Origin: Talpa occidentalis
Taxonomy: Eukaryota > Chordata > Mammalia > Eulipotyphla > Talpidae
NCBI RefSeq assembly: GCF_014898055.3
Contig: NW_023601104.1
Location: 78,041,106 to 78,105,105, forward strand
Length of the DNA stretch: 64,000 bases
Direction of reading: 5' to 3'
Numbering within the stretch: position 1 is the stretch's first letter; each line of letters opens with the position of its first letter. Shown in pieces: positions 1-11,484 of this stretch. A program made the translations under genes and the position numbers. A model generated the notes under the pieces. That model searched no databases. It was given only the letters and a program-made list of their open reading frames with translations, and was not told where the DNA came from.

Positions 1-660
1 AATTCATGCAATTTGTAGCAACATGGATGGAGCTGGAAGGGATCATGCTCAGTGAAATAAACCAGAAAGAAAAAAATACCAAATGCTGAGGTTTTTCTAA
101 ATGGAGATCAGGCACTTCTTGTCCCAGGGGTTGTGTGCATTGGTAAGGTTGGGGTAAGTAAGCTTTAAAAGTCCCTTCTACCCTTTGGGATTTTAAATTA
201 GTTAAGATAATGCTAATTATCCATCAACAAATAAGTGGACAAAGAAAATATGGTATATATACTCTATAGGATACTATTCAATTATTTAAAAGAAGATGGA
301 ATCTTGCCACTTGTGACAACATGGATGGACTTTGAGGGGATTATGCTAAACAGAATAAGTCCAAAGGAGAAAAACAAATACACAATTACCATATGATTTC
401 ACTCATGTGTATGTAAAGAAACAAAGCAAATGAATAAATGAAAAATAAAAACAAACCCACAAACCCTTAGATTCTAACAACAGAATTATATGGGGGGTTG
501 GGGAGACAGGAAAACGAATATGATTTGTTGTTGGATGGAAACTAAACTTTTGGTGGTAGGTATAATATGGCATATATAGCTGCTGAGGTGTGAGGGTCCA
601 CCTGAAATTCATTCAGTGCTGTAAACCACTATTACCTCAAGTAGAAAGAATAATATTTCT
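1..660 (+). repeat. Two L1 3'-end fragments in tandem
   Basis: Bases 1-100 and 300-390 both carry the L1 3' signature: a run like 'caacatggatgga' followed by a run like 'gtgaaataa..cagaaag' or 'aataagtccaaaggag'. The second copy also keeps 'ccatcaaca' and 'gtggtatatata..actattca' (about 215-285), typical of the end of L1 ORF2 and the 3' UTR. Both are in plus orientation and 5' truncated. The second extends to about 660. No coding capacity remains. Confidence 0.8.
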
Positions 661-680
661 TTTAAAAAAGATAATACTGG

Positions 681-972
681 GGACCTCCCTTGCCCGCCTC
701 CATGCAAGGGGTTAAGATGCAGCCTATGAAGCTATCTGCAGCTACTAAAGCACGAATTTGATCCCTGCCAGGGTGCAACCCACATGGCGCAGCAGACCTC
801 TCCTGTCTCGCCTGCTGCTCCCCTCAGCAGTGTATATCAGTCATTCTGCCTGTTCTGTCCCCGACTCTGTCTCTGGTGAATCCTCTCACCACCCACACCT
901 CTGACCTATACCCCAGTTCTTGTATGCATAAATAAATCTTTTTTAAAAATTTAATAAAATAAAACAAAAAAG
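681..972 (+). repeat. tRNA-derived SINE, old subfamily
   Basis: A diverged copy of the lineage SINE. It begins ggacctccct, contains the body cacatggcgcagcagacctc and ends with aaataaatctttttt plus an A-rich tail. The head is damaged (the A box reads only partly), consistent with an old copy of the subfamily whose 3' end reads 'ccccagttcttgtatgcata'. Confidence 0.8.
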
Positions 973-1823
973 GTGATGCTACCAAAACAAATAGACCCCA
1001 AACTTCTGGGCATCACCATGGCAAACTTACAGTCAGGTCAGAGCCCAAAATGGCCATCCATCTTCATGGTCATTGCCTAGTCTCCTTCCATATTGTGACT
1101 CTGCCCTCCCCTGGCACCCTCACCATTCAGCCAGCAAATGGAAAATGAAAGGATGTTTGGGGAGGGGTATCACATGGGAGTTGTTATGATCTGGTTCGGG
1201 AATTAATGTCATTTCTACCCACATTCCACTGTCAGAACTCAACTGTCATTGTCAGTCTACACCCAACTGCAGAAGAATCTGGAGATGTCATCTTGCTGTG
1301 ACCCAGGAAATAGAAGAAAGTGGTCTTGAGAAACACATCGAAGTTTCTCCCATGGCACAGGGGCACTTTCTTTCAGGGCGGGCCCTTGCCAGAAGAAATT
1401 AGAGCTATTTTTCAGAACCCGTCAGCTTTCCGTGTTGCTCAGCCCTTGTCAGTAAGAGTGAGGAGCTGAAAAGGCTGCTCTCTCAGGAAGTGGCCTGGGG
1501 GCCAGTGTGATAAAACTTCACCTGTCCTGTCTGAGAAACTCATCAAATCTGTACTCACAGCAACTCCTTTGCAGGCACTCCCTGGAAGTACAGAGAGCAG
1601 GTCATCCTGAGTCACCAGAAGTGGATTTGTGGGGGAAGTATGAGATTGTGACGATGAAAGTATACCAATGGGTGGAAAGGGTTGTTTAGAATGGAAAATT
1701 GTTGATATTAACACCTCTCTGTATGTGCATTTATTAATGGGGAGTCTCTTGGGTAAACATGTTTCTTCTGCCACAGGGTTAAACTTCCCTGAGTCTTCAA
1801 TGGATATTGCTCTATCGTTGCAG

Positions 1824-1874
1824 GTACTGACATTGTGCAGTGGCTCATGAAGAATCTTTCCATTGAGGACCCAG
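1824..1874 (+). CDS. RGS6: RGS6 exon: DEP domain, DIVQWL segment
   Basis: This 51-bp exon lies between an acceptor ending ttgcag (1818-1823) and donor gtacct (1875). It enters one base into a glycine codon, reads [17 protein letters not shown], and leaves one base into the next codon (phase 1 to phase 1). The DIVQWL motif is a core DEP helix signature in R7 RGS proteins. The DEP domain anchors the complex to membrane adaptors such as R7BP. If the last window exons match human exons 13-15, this is exon 4; that numbering is from memory. The preceding exon was not seen in bases 1-1823. Confidence 0.95.
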
Positions 1875-4730
1875 GTACCTTACCCTTGACCTTGACTTTA
1901 CCCCATACCCAAGCCCCAAAATAGTTTCTTCTACCCACCTGGGAACTGGCTTATAAATATGAATTCCAAGATGTGGGATAACTCCATTTACAAATAAAAT
2001 TAATTTATTTTCTCCACTGAATATCTATCTTTAAACTTAAATCATCCTTTGAGGAAATGAACAACTATTTAGAATGCCAGGGAGCTCAATACAATAACAT
2101 GTGAAATGAGATGAATTTTCCTTAGCCACAGCAATTAAAGATAAGTTGTAGTGCTGCCACAGAACAGTCTTCCAGAGCCAGCTCTTAAAATTAGATTGCT
2201 GATCCACAATTAAGATGTTTAATTATTTGCTAAGACTCCTTCTGTTTTCTGCTTCTGCAAGAAGTACAGGAATGATTTTTTTTCCAACTTTAATTGTTCA
2301 TTTCAATTAGGGAAACCTTACCAGAAAAACAACAACAAAACCCTGGCTAATAAAGCAGTTTCCAAATCTGTCCTCCCACCAGAAACTAGTAGTAAAAAAA
2401 TTGTTTTCACAGCATAATTGGAAAGTGGGGGGGGGAGGGGTTTCCAGAAAAAAATGAAAATTCTAGATAAGTAAAACTCATTATGTCTGTGTTGTTAGTT
2501 AATACTTCTCTGAAATTATTATCCACCCCCTGTCTTAAGTATTCTTGATGCTTAAAGGTCATATTTATAAATATCCACTAACGTAATCTGATGTTCTTGG
2601 ATCTACTTGCCCCAGATTAAATGACCTCCAAATGCTATGCTTTTTGAAGATACTTTCAGATACCCATTCTGGCTGTCTGACCTTCAGCTGTGATTCCTGC
2701 TAGGGTCGATATGTCAACTCAGGCATTCCTGTATTTTAATCTGATGCTCCTAATAGACTGTAGACTATGAAACAGAACAATTTACATGGAGTTCAATTAA
2801 ATATAGCTGCCAGAGATAGGAGTGCCAGGAAATCAGGCACTAGCCCTGTGGAAGAAACACTAGCCCTTTCACTTCTTGATTAATAGCTACTCTCATAGCT
2901 AGTGACAATTCTTAATTCTGGTCAAGTTCTTAATCCAAGGGGGAAGCTATGAATGCTTATCCTCATAAGGAAAAAATCCATATCCACTGCTCTCGGTGTT
3001 TCTCGTATGCATCCTGAACTTCTGATTGTCCAGTAGTAAACTCTGGACTGTGTAAGTCTCTATGAGTTTAGTTACAAGCATTTAAGGTCAACATTTCTTT
3101 TGAAGCTAAACTCTGGAACGATCTTCTTCATGGCTTTCTCTTCCAAGTGCACTGGTTTCTTTGCTCTTCTAAAATAAACATTGTGTTTCTGATATATATT
3201 TTACTTTCATCATTGGTGGTGGAGGAGGTGGTAGTAGGAGTAGCAGTTGTATATTGAGGACTCTGAACCAGCTAGGGAGAAGTACATAGGTCCAGGAATC
3301 CTCTGGCCCTGATAGGAGAAGCCTCTGTGAAGGTCCTGAATGATGAGGGTAGTATCTTTGAAGCTTTGTTATTCTTTGATGCCCTTGAAAGGACCTTGAG
3401 ATGTTGAGATCTATTTGGGCTTCTGAGAAGTCGTTGAGCAGGAGGAGTTAAGAACAATTCACCAGCTTGGACCAGAAGGGCAGAAATATGGCAAACCAAG
3501 ACCCTGGGAAGCCAGGCATGGCCAACATCTGCCCCATTTCTAGTCAAAAGCTCTTAGGATGAATCAAAAGTTCTAGCTCCGGGATGTGTGGTGTCCAAGT
3601 TGCCGCTGCACTGGACTTTGTTCTTCCTTTCCTGGAGAAGGAGCAGCTGAGGGTGAGAAACCTTCCCTTTTTGCTGGATCTGTTGTTCTTGAACAGACTC
3701 TGAAGAGCAAACTGGTCATAAGGACAGGAATGAACTGTTTCTCCATTATTCCAGTTACCACTTCCCAGTGTCCATGCTCCTTCTGAGGGAGGATGGGTGA
3801 TTCTTAATGAACAAATGCTTGGATGATTTGCAACCTCTGGAAACATTTGCAAGTAAAACCAAAGCAAGTCACTTTAAAATTTCAGTTATTTGAATTTGAA
3901 TTTTAATCATGATTTCAAAATATAAAATCAACAAAAGTATTAACTCCTAGAGCCTCCCCAACTGAGACTCCTCTCATATCAACAGCTTCCATGTCCAAAA
4001 TTTAGTTTTTACCAGTAGAATACTTTTATATTTTTTTCCTTAGCTCTGCTCAAAATAAATATAAATGCTCAACTATTTATGTGAATCTATTTATGACTGG
4101 TTTTAACATTACAAAGCAATAGGTTGATTGTGACAAAAATATCAATATTTCCATTTCCATTACACCTATTTTTTTATACCATGGCCAAAAAAATGAGATC
4201 TTACCTCATGTCCAAAAAAGAAGTGGAACACCGTTCACATCGGTGGTGGAACTGTCTTACCAGAAAAGCAATGTGAGGCTCCATGCTCATGACTGGGGAT
4301 GATAAAAATGATGGAAAAAAATATGAATCAAGGCTGCCTGTACTTATCAAATACTTACTCTATACAGACACTGGTAACTGTGAAATATCTCAATTAAGTA
4401 CAGGTTTATCTATGCCAAACTAGTCTCTTGACCATGAAGCTAGACTTTCTTCTGAAAGACTTGACAAAGGGTTTAAACAATGTCAGACTCTCAGAGCTAG
4501 AATCCAGAGAAGCCCAAACACATGACTGCCTCTCTCAACCACTGGCGTCTCCCTCCAGCCCAGTGAATTCACATCCTAACTGCAGTTGTCTAGGGGTGAT
4601 GGCAGTTGACTGAGGGTGATGGCAGTTGACTTCTGGTTGCCTTTATACTCTCCCCACTTACATTTCAGCTAAGTAGATCTGTGTTCTGACAGCTTCCTAA
4701 TCATGTCTCCCTTATGCCCTGTCCCTGCAG
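1875..4730 (+). other. RGS6: RGS6 intron (2.9 kb)
   Basis: This intron is mostly unique AT-rich sequence. It contains an imperfect GGT/GGA-rich stretch near 3215-3250, a possible MIR-type fragment near 4330-4400, and a 20-bp tandem duplication at 4594-4632. No exon, RNA gene or young repeat was recognised. Confidence 0.85.
4594..4632. repeat. Tandem duplication, 20-bp unit, two copies
   Basis: The unit gggtgatggcagttgactga at 4594-4613 is followed by a near-identical copy at 4614-4632. It is a short local duplication in intron sequence. Confidence 0.9.
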
Positions 4731-4837
4731 TTGAAGCAATACATGTGGGAAGCCTGATAGCTGCCCAGGGCTACATCTTCCCAATCTCGGACCATGTTCT
4801 CAGCATGAAGGATGATGGCACCTTTTATCGTTTCCAG
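4731..4837 (+). CDS. RGS6: RGS6 exon: DEP domain core
   Basis: This 107-bp exon has acceptor gtccctgcag (ends 4730) and donor gtaggc (4838). The first two bases complete a valine codon, then 35 codons follow, ending in phase 0 after FYRFQ. It carries [17 protein letters not shown] and [16 protein letters not shown], which form the later helices and beta-wing of DEP. IHVG and LSMKDD differ by single residues from the human protein as I recall it (IHLG, LTMKDD). These are conservative changes and the domain looks intact. Confidence 0.95.
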
Positions 4838-5039
4838 GTAGGCCTGCTAGACTCGTCCTCCTAAAGAACATTTTATTTTCATCATCAGCTGATCTCAGTT
4901 TAGAGCTACATAAAAAAAGTTAAGGACATTTAAGGAAGCAATCTTACCTCTCACTAATGCTGGGAAAACCACGCAGACTTTGGTCTGGGCCATTTCTGGT
5001 TCCACCAAATAACAGCACATGGCTCTCCTAGGGAACCTA

Positions 5040-5235
5040 CTGTTTTTGGACACTTTATACCTATTTCCTCATTTATTCTAAAGGTCAAACTTTGGGGGAA
5101 TAAATATCACCCATTTTACCAAAGAGAAAAGTGAGGTGCTGGAGAATTAATAGGGCCCTTGGTCAATCTAGGAGGCAGCTTTGATTTGAACATAAGTGGT
5201 CCTGCTGATGAAGTCCTTGATCTTTCTACTAAATC
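5040..5235 (-). repeat. MIR-like SINE remnant
   Basis: Reverse-complement MIR features are visible: 'cccattttaccaaagagaaaagtgagg' near 5111 and 'ggtcaatctaggaggcagctttgatttgaac' near 5160. The copy is ancient and diverged. Confidence 0.65.
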
Positions 5236-5424
5236 ATGCTGCCTTCCGGGTGTGAAGTTTATTCACTAACCACGAAACTGGAATTCCCACCCACTTTCCA
5301 CTCCTTTTCTCAGATCCTATCCTAGAGGGCACAGGGGCAGATACTAAAGGGCATGTCAAGGTCAAAACCAAAAGGTTTGTGTGTGTTCTTCGGATGGGGT
5401 CAAAGAGGCTCTTAATCTTCTGAG

Positions 5425-5781
5425 GGCTCAAACAACAAAAGTTTATTCTTCATTATTCTAAAGGCTGGAAGTCCAAGGTCAAGCTTCCAGCAGAGTTCAG
5501 TTTGTGGGGAGAGTTCTCATCCTCGTTTGCACATGGCCTCCTCTTGTTTGTGACCTCTATGGTCAAGTAGAGAAGAGAGAGGAAGGGAAGAAGGGAGCAC
5601 CAGAGACACAGTGCAAGCTCTGACATTTCCTCTCACAAGGACACTAATCCTTTTAGATTAAGGCCCCATCCTTATGACCTCATTTAACCTTCTTACTTCC
5701 TAACTCCTAACAAAATGCTCTGGAGAGTTAGGGCTTCAATATATGAATTGGAGGGGAGGGGACACAACTCAGTCCATAACA
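5425..5781 (-). repeat. MLT1 LTR (ERVL-MaLR), minus orientation
   Basis: In reverse complement this reads as an MLT1 LTR. The right end 'cagtccataaca' is the complement of the LTR start. 'ccttatgacctcatttaacc' (5671-5690) and 'aggctggaagtccaagg' (5461-5478) are internal landmarks. It is a solo LTR; no internal retroviral sequence was recognised next to it. Confidence 0.85.
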
Positions 5782-6102
5782 AACAAAGGGATAAAAAGAA
5801 GTTAGCACTTATATAAACTGTACCAGCCTAACATCTATAGTTAGACTCCCACTGTCATGGGATAAGAAATTTTTTTTCTGTAAACTTTTTATTCTTGTGT
5901 TTATTTTGCTTACATGGATTTTACTACCTAGCACCTAGATTAAAATGTTGACTGGGCTCAGCTACAGAACTGGAGATAATTGGGATATGGTGTCAGCGAA
6001 AAGGAAATGAAACAGAGCTTGGCATAGGGAGGGGTCCTCACTGGGTATGAGGGAGGGCAATTGCTGGCCCACATGAGTCCTGACACCTGTGCTTTTTTGC
6101 AG

Positions 6103-6154
6103 GCCCCATACTTTTGGCCTTCAAACTGCTGGGAACCTGAAAATACTGACTATG
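6103..6154 (+). CDS. RGS6: RGS6 exon: end of DEP ([15 protein letters not shown])
   Basis: This 52-bp exon has acceptor cttttttgcag (ends 6102) and donor gtgagc (6155). It starts in phase 0, reads [17 protein letters not shown], and ends with the first base of an alanine codon. The [15 protein letters not shown] block is nearly invariant in R7 RGS proteins and closes DEP, leading into the DEP helical extension. The exon is short but both splice sites are strong and the frame joins perfectly to its neighbours. Confidence 0.95.
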
Positions 6155-6538
6155 GTGAGCAGTGAAACCACAACCCACACTTTATGTTACTCCTAGGAGT
6201 GCATAAGACAAGTGCTTGGTGTCTAGTGACCACAGAGCATAGGGAAGAGGGCCTTTATCCTGCTTAGGTTTTCTCATACTGTTGACAGCTAATAAACTTC
6301 TTATCTTACCTAATGAACAAAGGCAGCCCACACTGAAAGATAGAGCTGTCGGAAGGGCAAAAAACTTCTATCAAGGTTGCCTGATATGCTCATTCTGTGG
6401 AACCATGGCAATATTATAAGACAATGATTCAAACCTTTGCACGGCATCCTGCTCACTGACTCAGCTGCTGTGCAGTCCACAGTGCTCTTTTTGACACTGG
6501 GACACCCAGTGAGATCCACGGCTTTGTCCCAGGTTCTT

Positions 6539-6562
6539 TGTAGGATCATTTGTGATCCTACA
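6539..6562. repeat. Perfect inverted repeat, 10-bp arms, 4-nt loop
   Basis: TGTAGGATCA (6539-6548) is followed by TTTG and the exact reverse complement TGATCCTACA (6553-6562). In the RGS6 pre-mRNA it would form a compact hairpin. The surrounding 6300-6700 sequence is not a repeat I recognise. No function is claimed. Confidence 0.9.
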
Positions 6563-7070
6563 GGGGCCACTGCAATGAGAGGAAGACAGGTCTGCACCTG
6601 GTGGACATTCAGGGGAGCCTGTCCGGGAGATGTGTGAGATAAGTTGCGCCCTCTGGATCACGCATTTGAGTGAGGGAGAGGCAGCAATTGGAGTGGTCTT
6701 GAGGATGGAAGTGGACAAGCCTAATAAGGCTACCGTTGTTTTGTTTCCAAAGGCAAGGGCAGCTCCTCTGTTGTCTCATCTGCTATCTGCAGACACCACG
6801 GTTCCTCCCTCTGGAACTGTACTGTGCCCTCAGTGATGTGATAAGTGGACACAGCAAAGTTTCTGGCTCAGAATAGGAGCCACATTTGGCTGTTCATAAA
6901 ACAAGTGCTCCTGGGGCTGATACACCACTCAGGAAAACCCAGCTCAGAATTTGAATAATCATAACTCAGTTCCAGGCAGCAGGCAGGTGCCCTTTTAAAT
7001 GTGAAAACCAGTATCTTCCCAGGCAATGTAAAGGGTGGTGTTTGTGGTAGTACCAGATACCCAGATATCC

Positions 7071-7099
7071 TACTTGGGCCCATAAAGTGGGCCCAAGTA
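7071..7099. repeat. Perfect inverted repeat, 12-bp arms, 5-nt loop
   Basis: TACTTGGGCCCA (7071-7082), spacer TAAAG, then TGGGCCCAAGTA (7088-7099), an exact reverse complement. It is the longest perfect short-loop palindrome I noticed in the window. It may be a structured intronic RNA element, a transposon remnant or chance. Confidence 0.92.
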
Positions 7100-7384
7100 A
7101 GATTAAAATATTTATCTGAATATAAATGCACAAAGTTTAGGTCATCTTACACTCATATAACTGGGTATTACTTCCCTTTCTTTGCAAGATTTTTCCTTCT
7201 CATCATTTTAGTTTGTAGCCTGAACAGAGATAAAATAACAATTTCTATCAGGCGCTCATTAAAGCAAAATTCTTCTGAATTCCTTTCTCAATTTTGGTAA
7301 ATTAGATGGAGAAGTTCAAGTGTAGGATGCAAAAGAACTATTTTAACCACCAAATCAGTAAGTATTCACAAAGAGAGAACTCAG

Positions 7385-7565
7385 CACAGTGGCCCCATGA
7401 TCAACTAGCTCCACAAGCTGTGTGACATTGGACAGTTACTTAACCTCTCTGTGTCTTGGAAATCTCCTATTGAAAGCATAATAATAATAATAGCAGTACT
7501 CCTCTCCTGAAGTTAGAATGAAATGAAATGCATCTGAAGTTGGTGAGTAGCAGATAGTAAGGGGT
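7385..7565 (+). repeat. MIR SINE remnant
   Basis: The MIR core is visible as 'agctgtgtgac' followed by 'gacagttacttaacctctctgtg' around 7417-7452, with the usual downstream 'gcataataataataatagcagtac' segment. Confidence 0.8.
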
Positions 7566-8329
7566 CATTCAGAACTGGGGTAGTGATTAGTATTACTACT
7601 AGTAAGATAATATTTGATATTATTGGTTCTGCAGTGGCTCCCTTGCCAGAAAGGAGTGAACTTGGAGCTGAGAGTAGGTATGATCAGGTATGACTTAGGT
7701 TGATGAAGAACCAAGAACTTTCATTCATTCAACAAGCATTTACTGATCACCCACCCCCCATCAACAGCTGTTACAGAGGCAAGTCACCGGTTTGCTCACC
7801 CACCATTCTAGGCTGGGGGAGACAGTACAGTGGGGGCAAGAAGAGGATGGTGAGGAGTGTGATCTTGGTATTCAAGGATTTATGCTAATGAAGACTATTT
7901 GAGGATGTTGAATAGATTGGGAAGGTAGATTTATTTTTTAAAAGACTTCATGAAGGAATGTTCAAGTGCTCTTGTAAATGAGGAAAACAACATTTTTCCA
8001 GGTAATGTAGTCCATTCAGAATGGATTCAACAATTTTATGGAGTGGTGGGCCCTCCAACAATGGGGAATGACCTAGAAAAAAGTTCCCTCATCTATATAG
8101 TAAAGATATTAACAAACAGAACCCACCTCATAGGGTCACAATGAAGGTTAAGTAAGTGAATATTTTGAAAGTGTCTAGAAAGAGACTGACATTCAGTGAT
8201 CTCCATGTAAGGGAACTGCTATCACGGTGATTTCCCTGGCACCTAAAATAGTGCTGTTGGCACATAAGAGTCATTCAGTACATTTTTTAATCATTGAATG
8301 AATGAATAAATGAATGAATAAGTGGGAAG

Positions 8330-8500
8330 TGAATGTCATAGTGGAAAAAGCTCTGAACTAGACCTCAATTCTAATTCCACCTCTACCGCTAACTAGCCTG
8401 TAGGTAAATCACTTCATTTCTCTTGACCTTTCACTTTGCCATCTGTCAATGATGGGTCTTGATGGTTTCCAAGGTTACTTCCTTTTCTAAAGTCCTGTTA
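8330..8500 (+). repeat. MIR SINE remnant
   Basis: The sequence around 8350-8450 ('ctctgaactagacctcaattc', 'ctaactagcctg', 'gtaaatcacttcatttctct') follows the MIR consensus. An L2-like tail with AATG repeats (8200-8325) precedes it. Confidence 0.75.
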
Positions 8501-9559
8501 TTCTAGAAAGCAATTAGAGGCATGAGAAAAATAGAGAAACATGTGGGTTTTATGTTCCCTTGTTAAGAGATGGAGGTAAAACAAAGGCAAAAGTTTGGAA
8601 GGAAGTCAGTTTTTTAAGCGTATTGAAATAGGATAAGGTCAATATATGTTTTGACATTTAATTAAACATTTAACATGTAGTACATGACCCATTCACTTTA
8701 TAAAATTTCTTTGTTTTCTGTTTTGTCATGGTGAAATGCAAGTTGTTGAGGTGGCAGTGGGTCATTCAAGTGATGCCATGAGGTGGGAATACCAGGGATG
8801 AAGACAAGGAGACAAAGTGTTTTCAATGAGAAATCAAATATCCAAGAAAAACCAACATCTGAGCATGACACAAGTTCCCTAGGTATGCACTCTTAGATCG
8901 GCCATTGTTAGTTAGATGTAAAAGGTTTGTGCTAAGAAAAGCCCTCCTCAGCAGTTATATCTTTCTCCCAAGAAGCAGGGACAGACTTCCTAAGGTGTCA
9001 CATTAGCCAAGGGGAAGTAGCCAAAAGTCTGTTACCCTATAAGTGCTGGTCAGAGAGAGAGGTGCCAGCTTTGCATTCATGTATGTAATTATGTCATTTG
9101 ATTTCCAGCCCATTTTGACCAAGATGGGTTGAAAATGTCTCAGGGTGATTTTGCTTAAACAAAGCCCTAGTCCAGAACTGGGTTAGACTTTCCTAAATTT
9201 TATATAAGATTGTGTCTGGGGCAGCCTTTTCCAGTGTCCTGTGCCAGATGGGGCTGGTGATGAGCCAAGCTGCCTGCTCAGGTGCCTAGACAGTGGTCCT
9301 GGAGACCAAAGGAGGCACCCTGTAATTAAGCAGAACCCCCTTTGTCCAGCACAATGGACAGCTGTAGCTGCCTCATCCATTGCAAAGTTGGTGATTGGAG
9401 AATCATAAAAAGTGATACTTCCCTACCTTAAACACTTTGTAATAATGTAAGATATATAAAGAAACTTTCCTTCAACAGCCTTTTGAGGTGGGACCAAAGA
9501 TGCTTTATGAATGTGTCTCAATAATTTGAGTCTCTTTCTTAAACAAACCATATTTGAAA

Positions 9560-9836
9560 TAAACTATCAAGTGTTATGCTAAGTTAAATAAATCAGAAGG
9601 AGAAAGACAAATAGAAGATGATTTCACTCATGTGGACTATAGGGAAACAAAACTAAACCAAAACAAATACTAGAGATATGGGTGCAGAATTGAGGCTACT
9701 GGAGGGGGGTAGATAGGGCTGGGAACAAAGCAGGGAGGGGACCCATTAGTTTATGGGTGCTTCAGTGGTGGAGGTGATGTGATCACATACATCTGAGGTG
9801 TAAATCTGGTCCCCTAAAGCATATACAGTGTTACTG

Positions 9837-9837
<1 letters not shown>
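9560..9837 (+). repeat. L1 3'-end fragment
   Basis: 'gttatgctaagttaaataaatcagaagg' and 'gatgatttcactcatgtggac' (9573-9640) are L1 3'-terminal landmarks. The 3' UTR continues to about 9837, where an A-tail would be expected, and passes directly into the GATA tract. Confidence 0.8.

Positions 9838-9922
<85 letters not shown>
9838..9922. repeat. (GATA)n microsatellite, about 21 units
   Basis: An uninterrupted GATA run of 85 bp sits exactly at the 3' end of the preceding L1 fragment. It is long and pure, so it is probably polymorphic. Confidence 0.98.
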
Positions 9923-11356
9923 TTCATTCAGTTTTAGTATCTTTAAAGTGCATCAGGGATTTAAAAACACCTTTGAAGCAGGCTATGCATTGACCTCTGC
10001 TAGATTTTTATTACATTTGTCCCATTTCTTCAGTTACCTCACTTGCGTACTTTCATTAGCAATTATCTTAACCAACTCTCCTTTGTCAAGTTGTTCCAAA
10101 CCATTCAAGTGGATTTTCATAGTAACAACAACACGCTCTCTCTTTGCATTCATTTCATTGGCCTATCTAATATTTAATGAATATTATTAAAATATCAGGT
10201 ATGCCTGATTTTAGAACAAACACAGCTCTTGTCCACATACAGCTCAACTGGTGAGAGCAGAAGTGTGGAAACACCAGAGTGGGCTGGTCGCCACAAGCCT
10301 CCACCGGATGTCGGCTGCCATCAGGACATTTTCAGCCCACATGGAGGGGCTTGGTTGATCCAGCATGGAGTTGGCTAGACCTCCTGGCATAATTAAGTTG
10401 TCAAATGACAGGTTGGCCACAGGTCCTCTCTGACCTTCCCTCCCGGTCATTCTGTTGTTCATTCATATCATTCATCTGTTGTCTTCCTTGTCTTCTCTGA
10501 ACATTCTGGTCAGCACTGGAGAAGAAGAGGGATACTGAAGTAGGGTGAAGGAGTGATGAAGTCCAGGCCTGAGGAAGAATGCCCTGGAAACTGAGGGCCT
10601 AGCACCCATCTTTAGCTTGGGAAGAGAGACTTAAATTGTCTCCACCTGGCAGACCAGGTACTGGTGCTCAGTGCAGGGATTCAGGCTGATAGGACACACA
10701 CAGCCTCTGCCCCTGAAAAGCCTTCATCCTAGAGCAGGGGACAGCTTAATAAGTCCAGGATTGCAGTGCCCTGGAATTAGTTTCCATGGTTGTGGATGCA
10801 TTAGTGCTTTCTAGAACACTGGGCCAAGTCTTCAAAGGTTAGTAGGAGTTTACCAGATAAAGGGAAAGAAGAAAGAAGAGAGAAAGGCCTTCCAGGCTGC
10901 TACATGTCCACAGAGGAAGAGTAGAACTAAAAGCAGTTTGGTAGCCTGAGGAAGGGAGGGAAGAGGTTGACGAGATAAGCAGAGACAGGATCAGAAAGAA
11001 CCAAACATGCCATCCCAAAGAGCGTGACCATTCTTCTGAGGTGACTGAAAAGTCAGTTCAGGGTGTTTAAGGAGGGGTAACTTGGTCATATGTATGAACC
11101 TGCACAGAAGATGTTTGGGGTCAAGCAGAGTGAGAAGGAAGAAAGCAAGGATGGGAAGATGGGGTCTTCATCTTATCCTGACCAAAGAAAGATTCCTAGG
11201 GTCAGGTGTTGTGGCTTCCACATTGAAGCATATTCTTCCCCGCAGAGTGCTAGGCATAGAGGAAAGGATGGATGGACGGACGGACACATGGCTGAGTTCA
11301 CAATCCCACCACACTTCTGGTTTTGTGTTTGTTATAATTTTCTCTTCTTTCCTCAG

Positions 11357-11421
11357 CCATCTATCTCTGTAAGAGGACGATGCAGAATAAAGCAAGGCTG
11401 GAACTAGCAGATTATGAAGCA
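11357..11421 (+). CDS. RGS6: RGS6 exon: DEP helical extension, first part
   Basis: This 65-bp exon has a pyrimidine-rich acceptor ending cctcag (11356) and donor gtaagt (11422), close to the ideal 5' splice sequence. Two bases complete alanine, then 21 codons read [21 protein letters not shown], ending in phase 0. [10 protein letters not shown] is a helix of the DEP helical extension shared by RGS6 and RGS7, which packs against DEP and G-beta-5 in the known RGS9 and RGS7 complexes. Identity to the mammalian family appears complete across this exon. Confidence 0.95.
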
Positions 11422-11484
11422 GTAAGTATGATTATTTTGGAGGACAGGTGTGGGAAAAAAGTAAACATAGCAGTTTTTTGTGTG

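Larger units (their letters stand above)
1..1823 (+). other. RGS6: RGS6 intron, 3' part
   Basis: This intronic sequence has its 5' end outside the window. It holds two L1 3' ends (about 1-660) and a diverged tRNA-SINE (681-972). Bases 980-1800 show no repeat I can name and no coding signal. The open frames around 1439-1774 have no recognisable domain and sit just upstream of the acceptor. Confidence 0.9.
4838..6102 (+). other. RGS6: RGS6 intron (1.3 kb)
   Basis: This intron holds a reverse-orientation MIR-like piece (about 5040-5235) followed directly by an MLT1 LTR in minus orientation (about 5425-5781). The last 320 bases before the acceptor are unique. Confidence 0.85.
6155..11356 (+). 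other. RGS6: RGS6 intron (5.2 kb)
   Basis: This intron contains two perfect inverted repeats (6539-6562 and 7071-7099), two MIRs (about 7385-7565 and 8330-8500), an L1 3' end ending in a GATA microsatellite (about 9560-9922), and a purine-rich run near 10858-10890. About 9922-11350 is otherwise unremarkable unique sequence. Confidence 0.85.
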
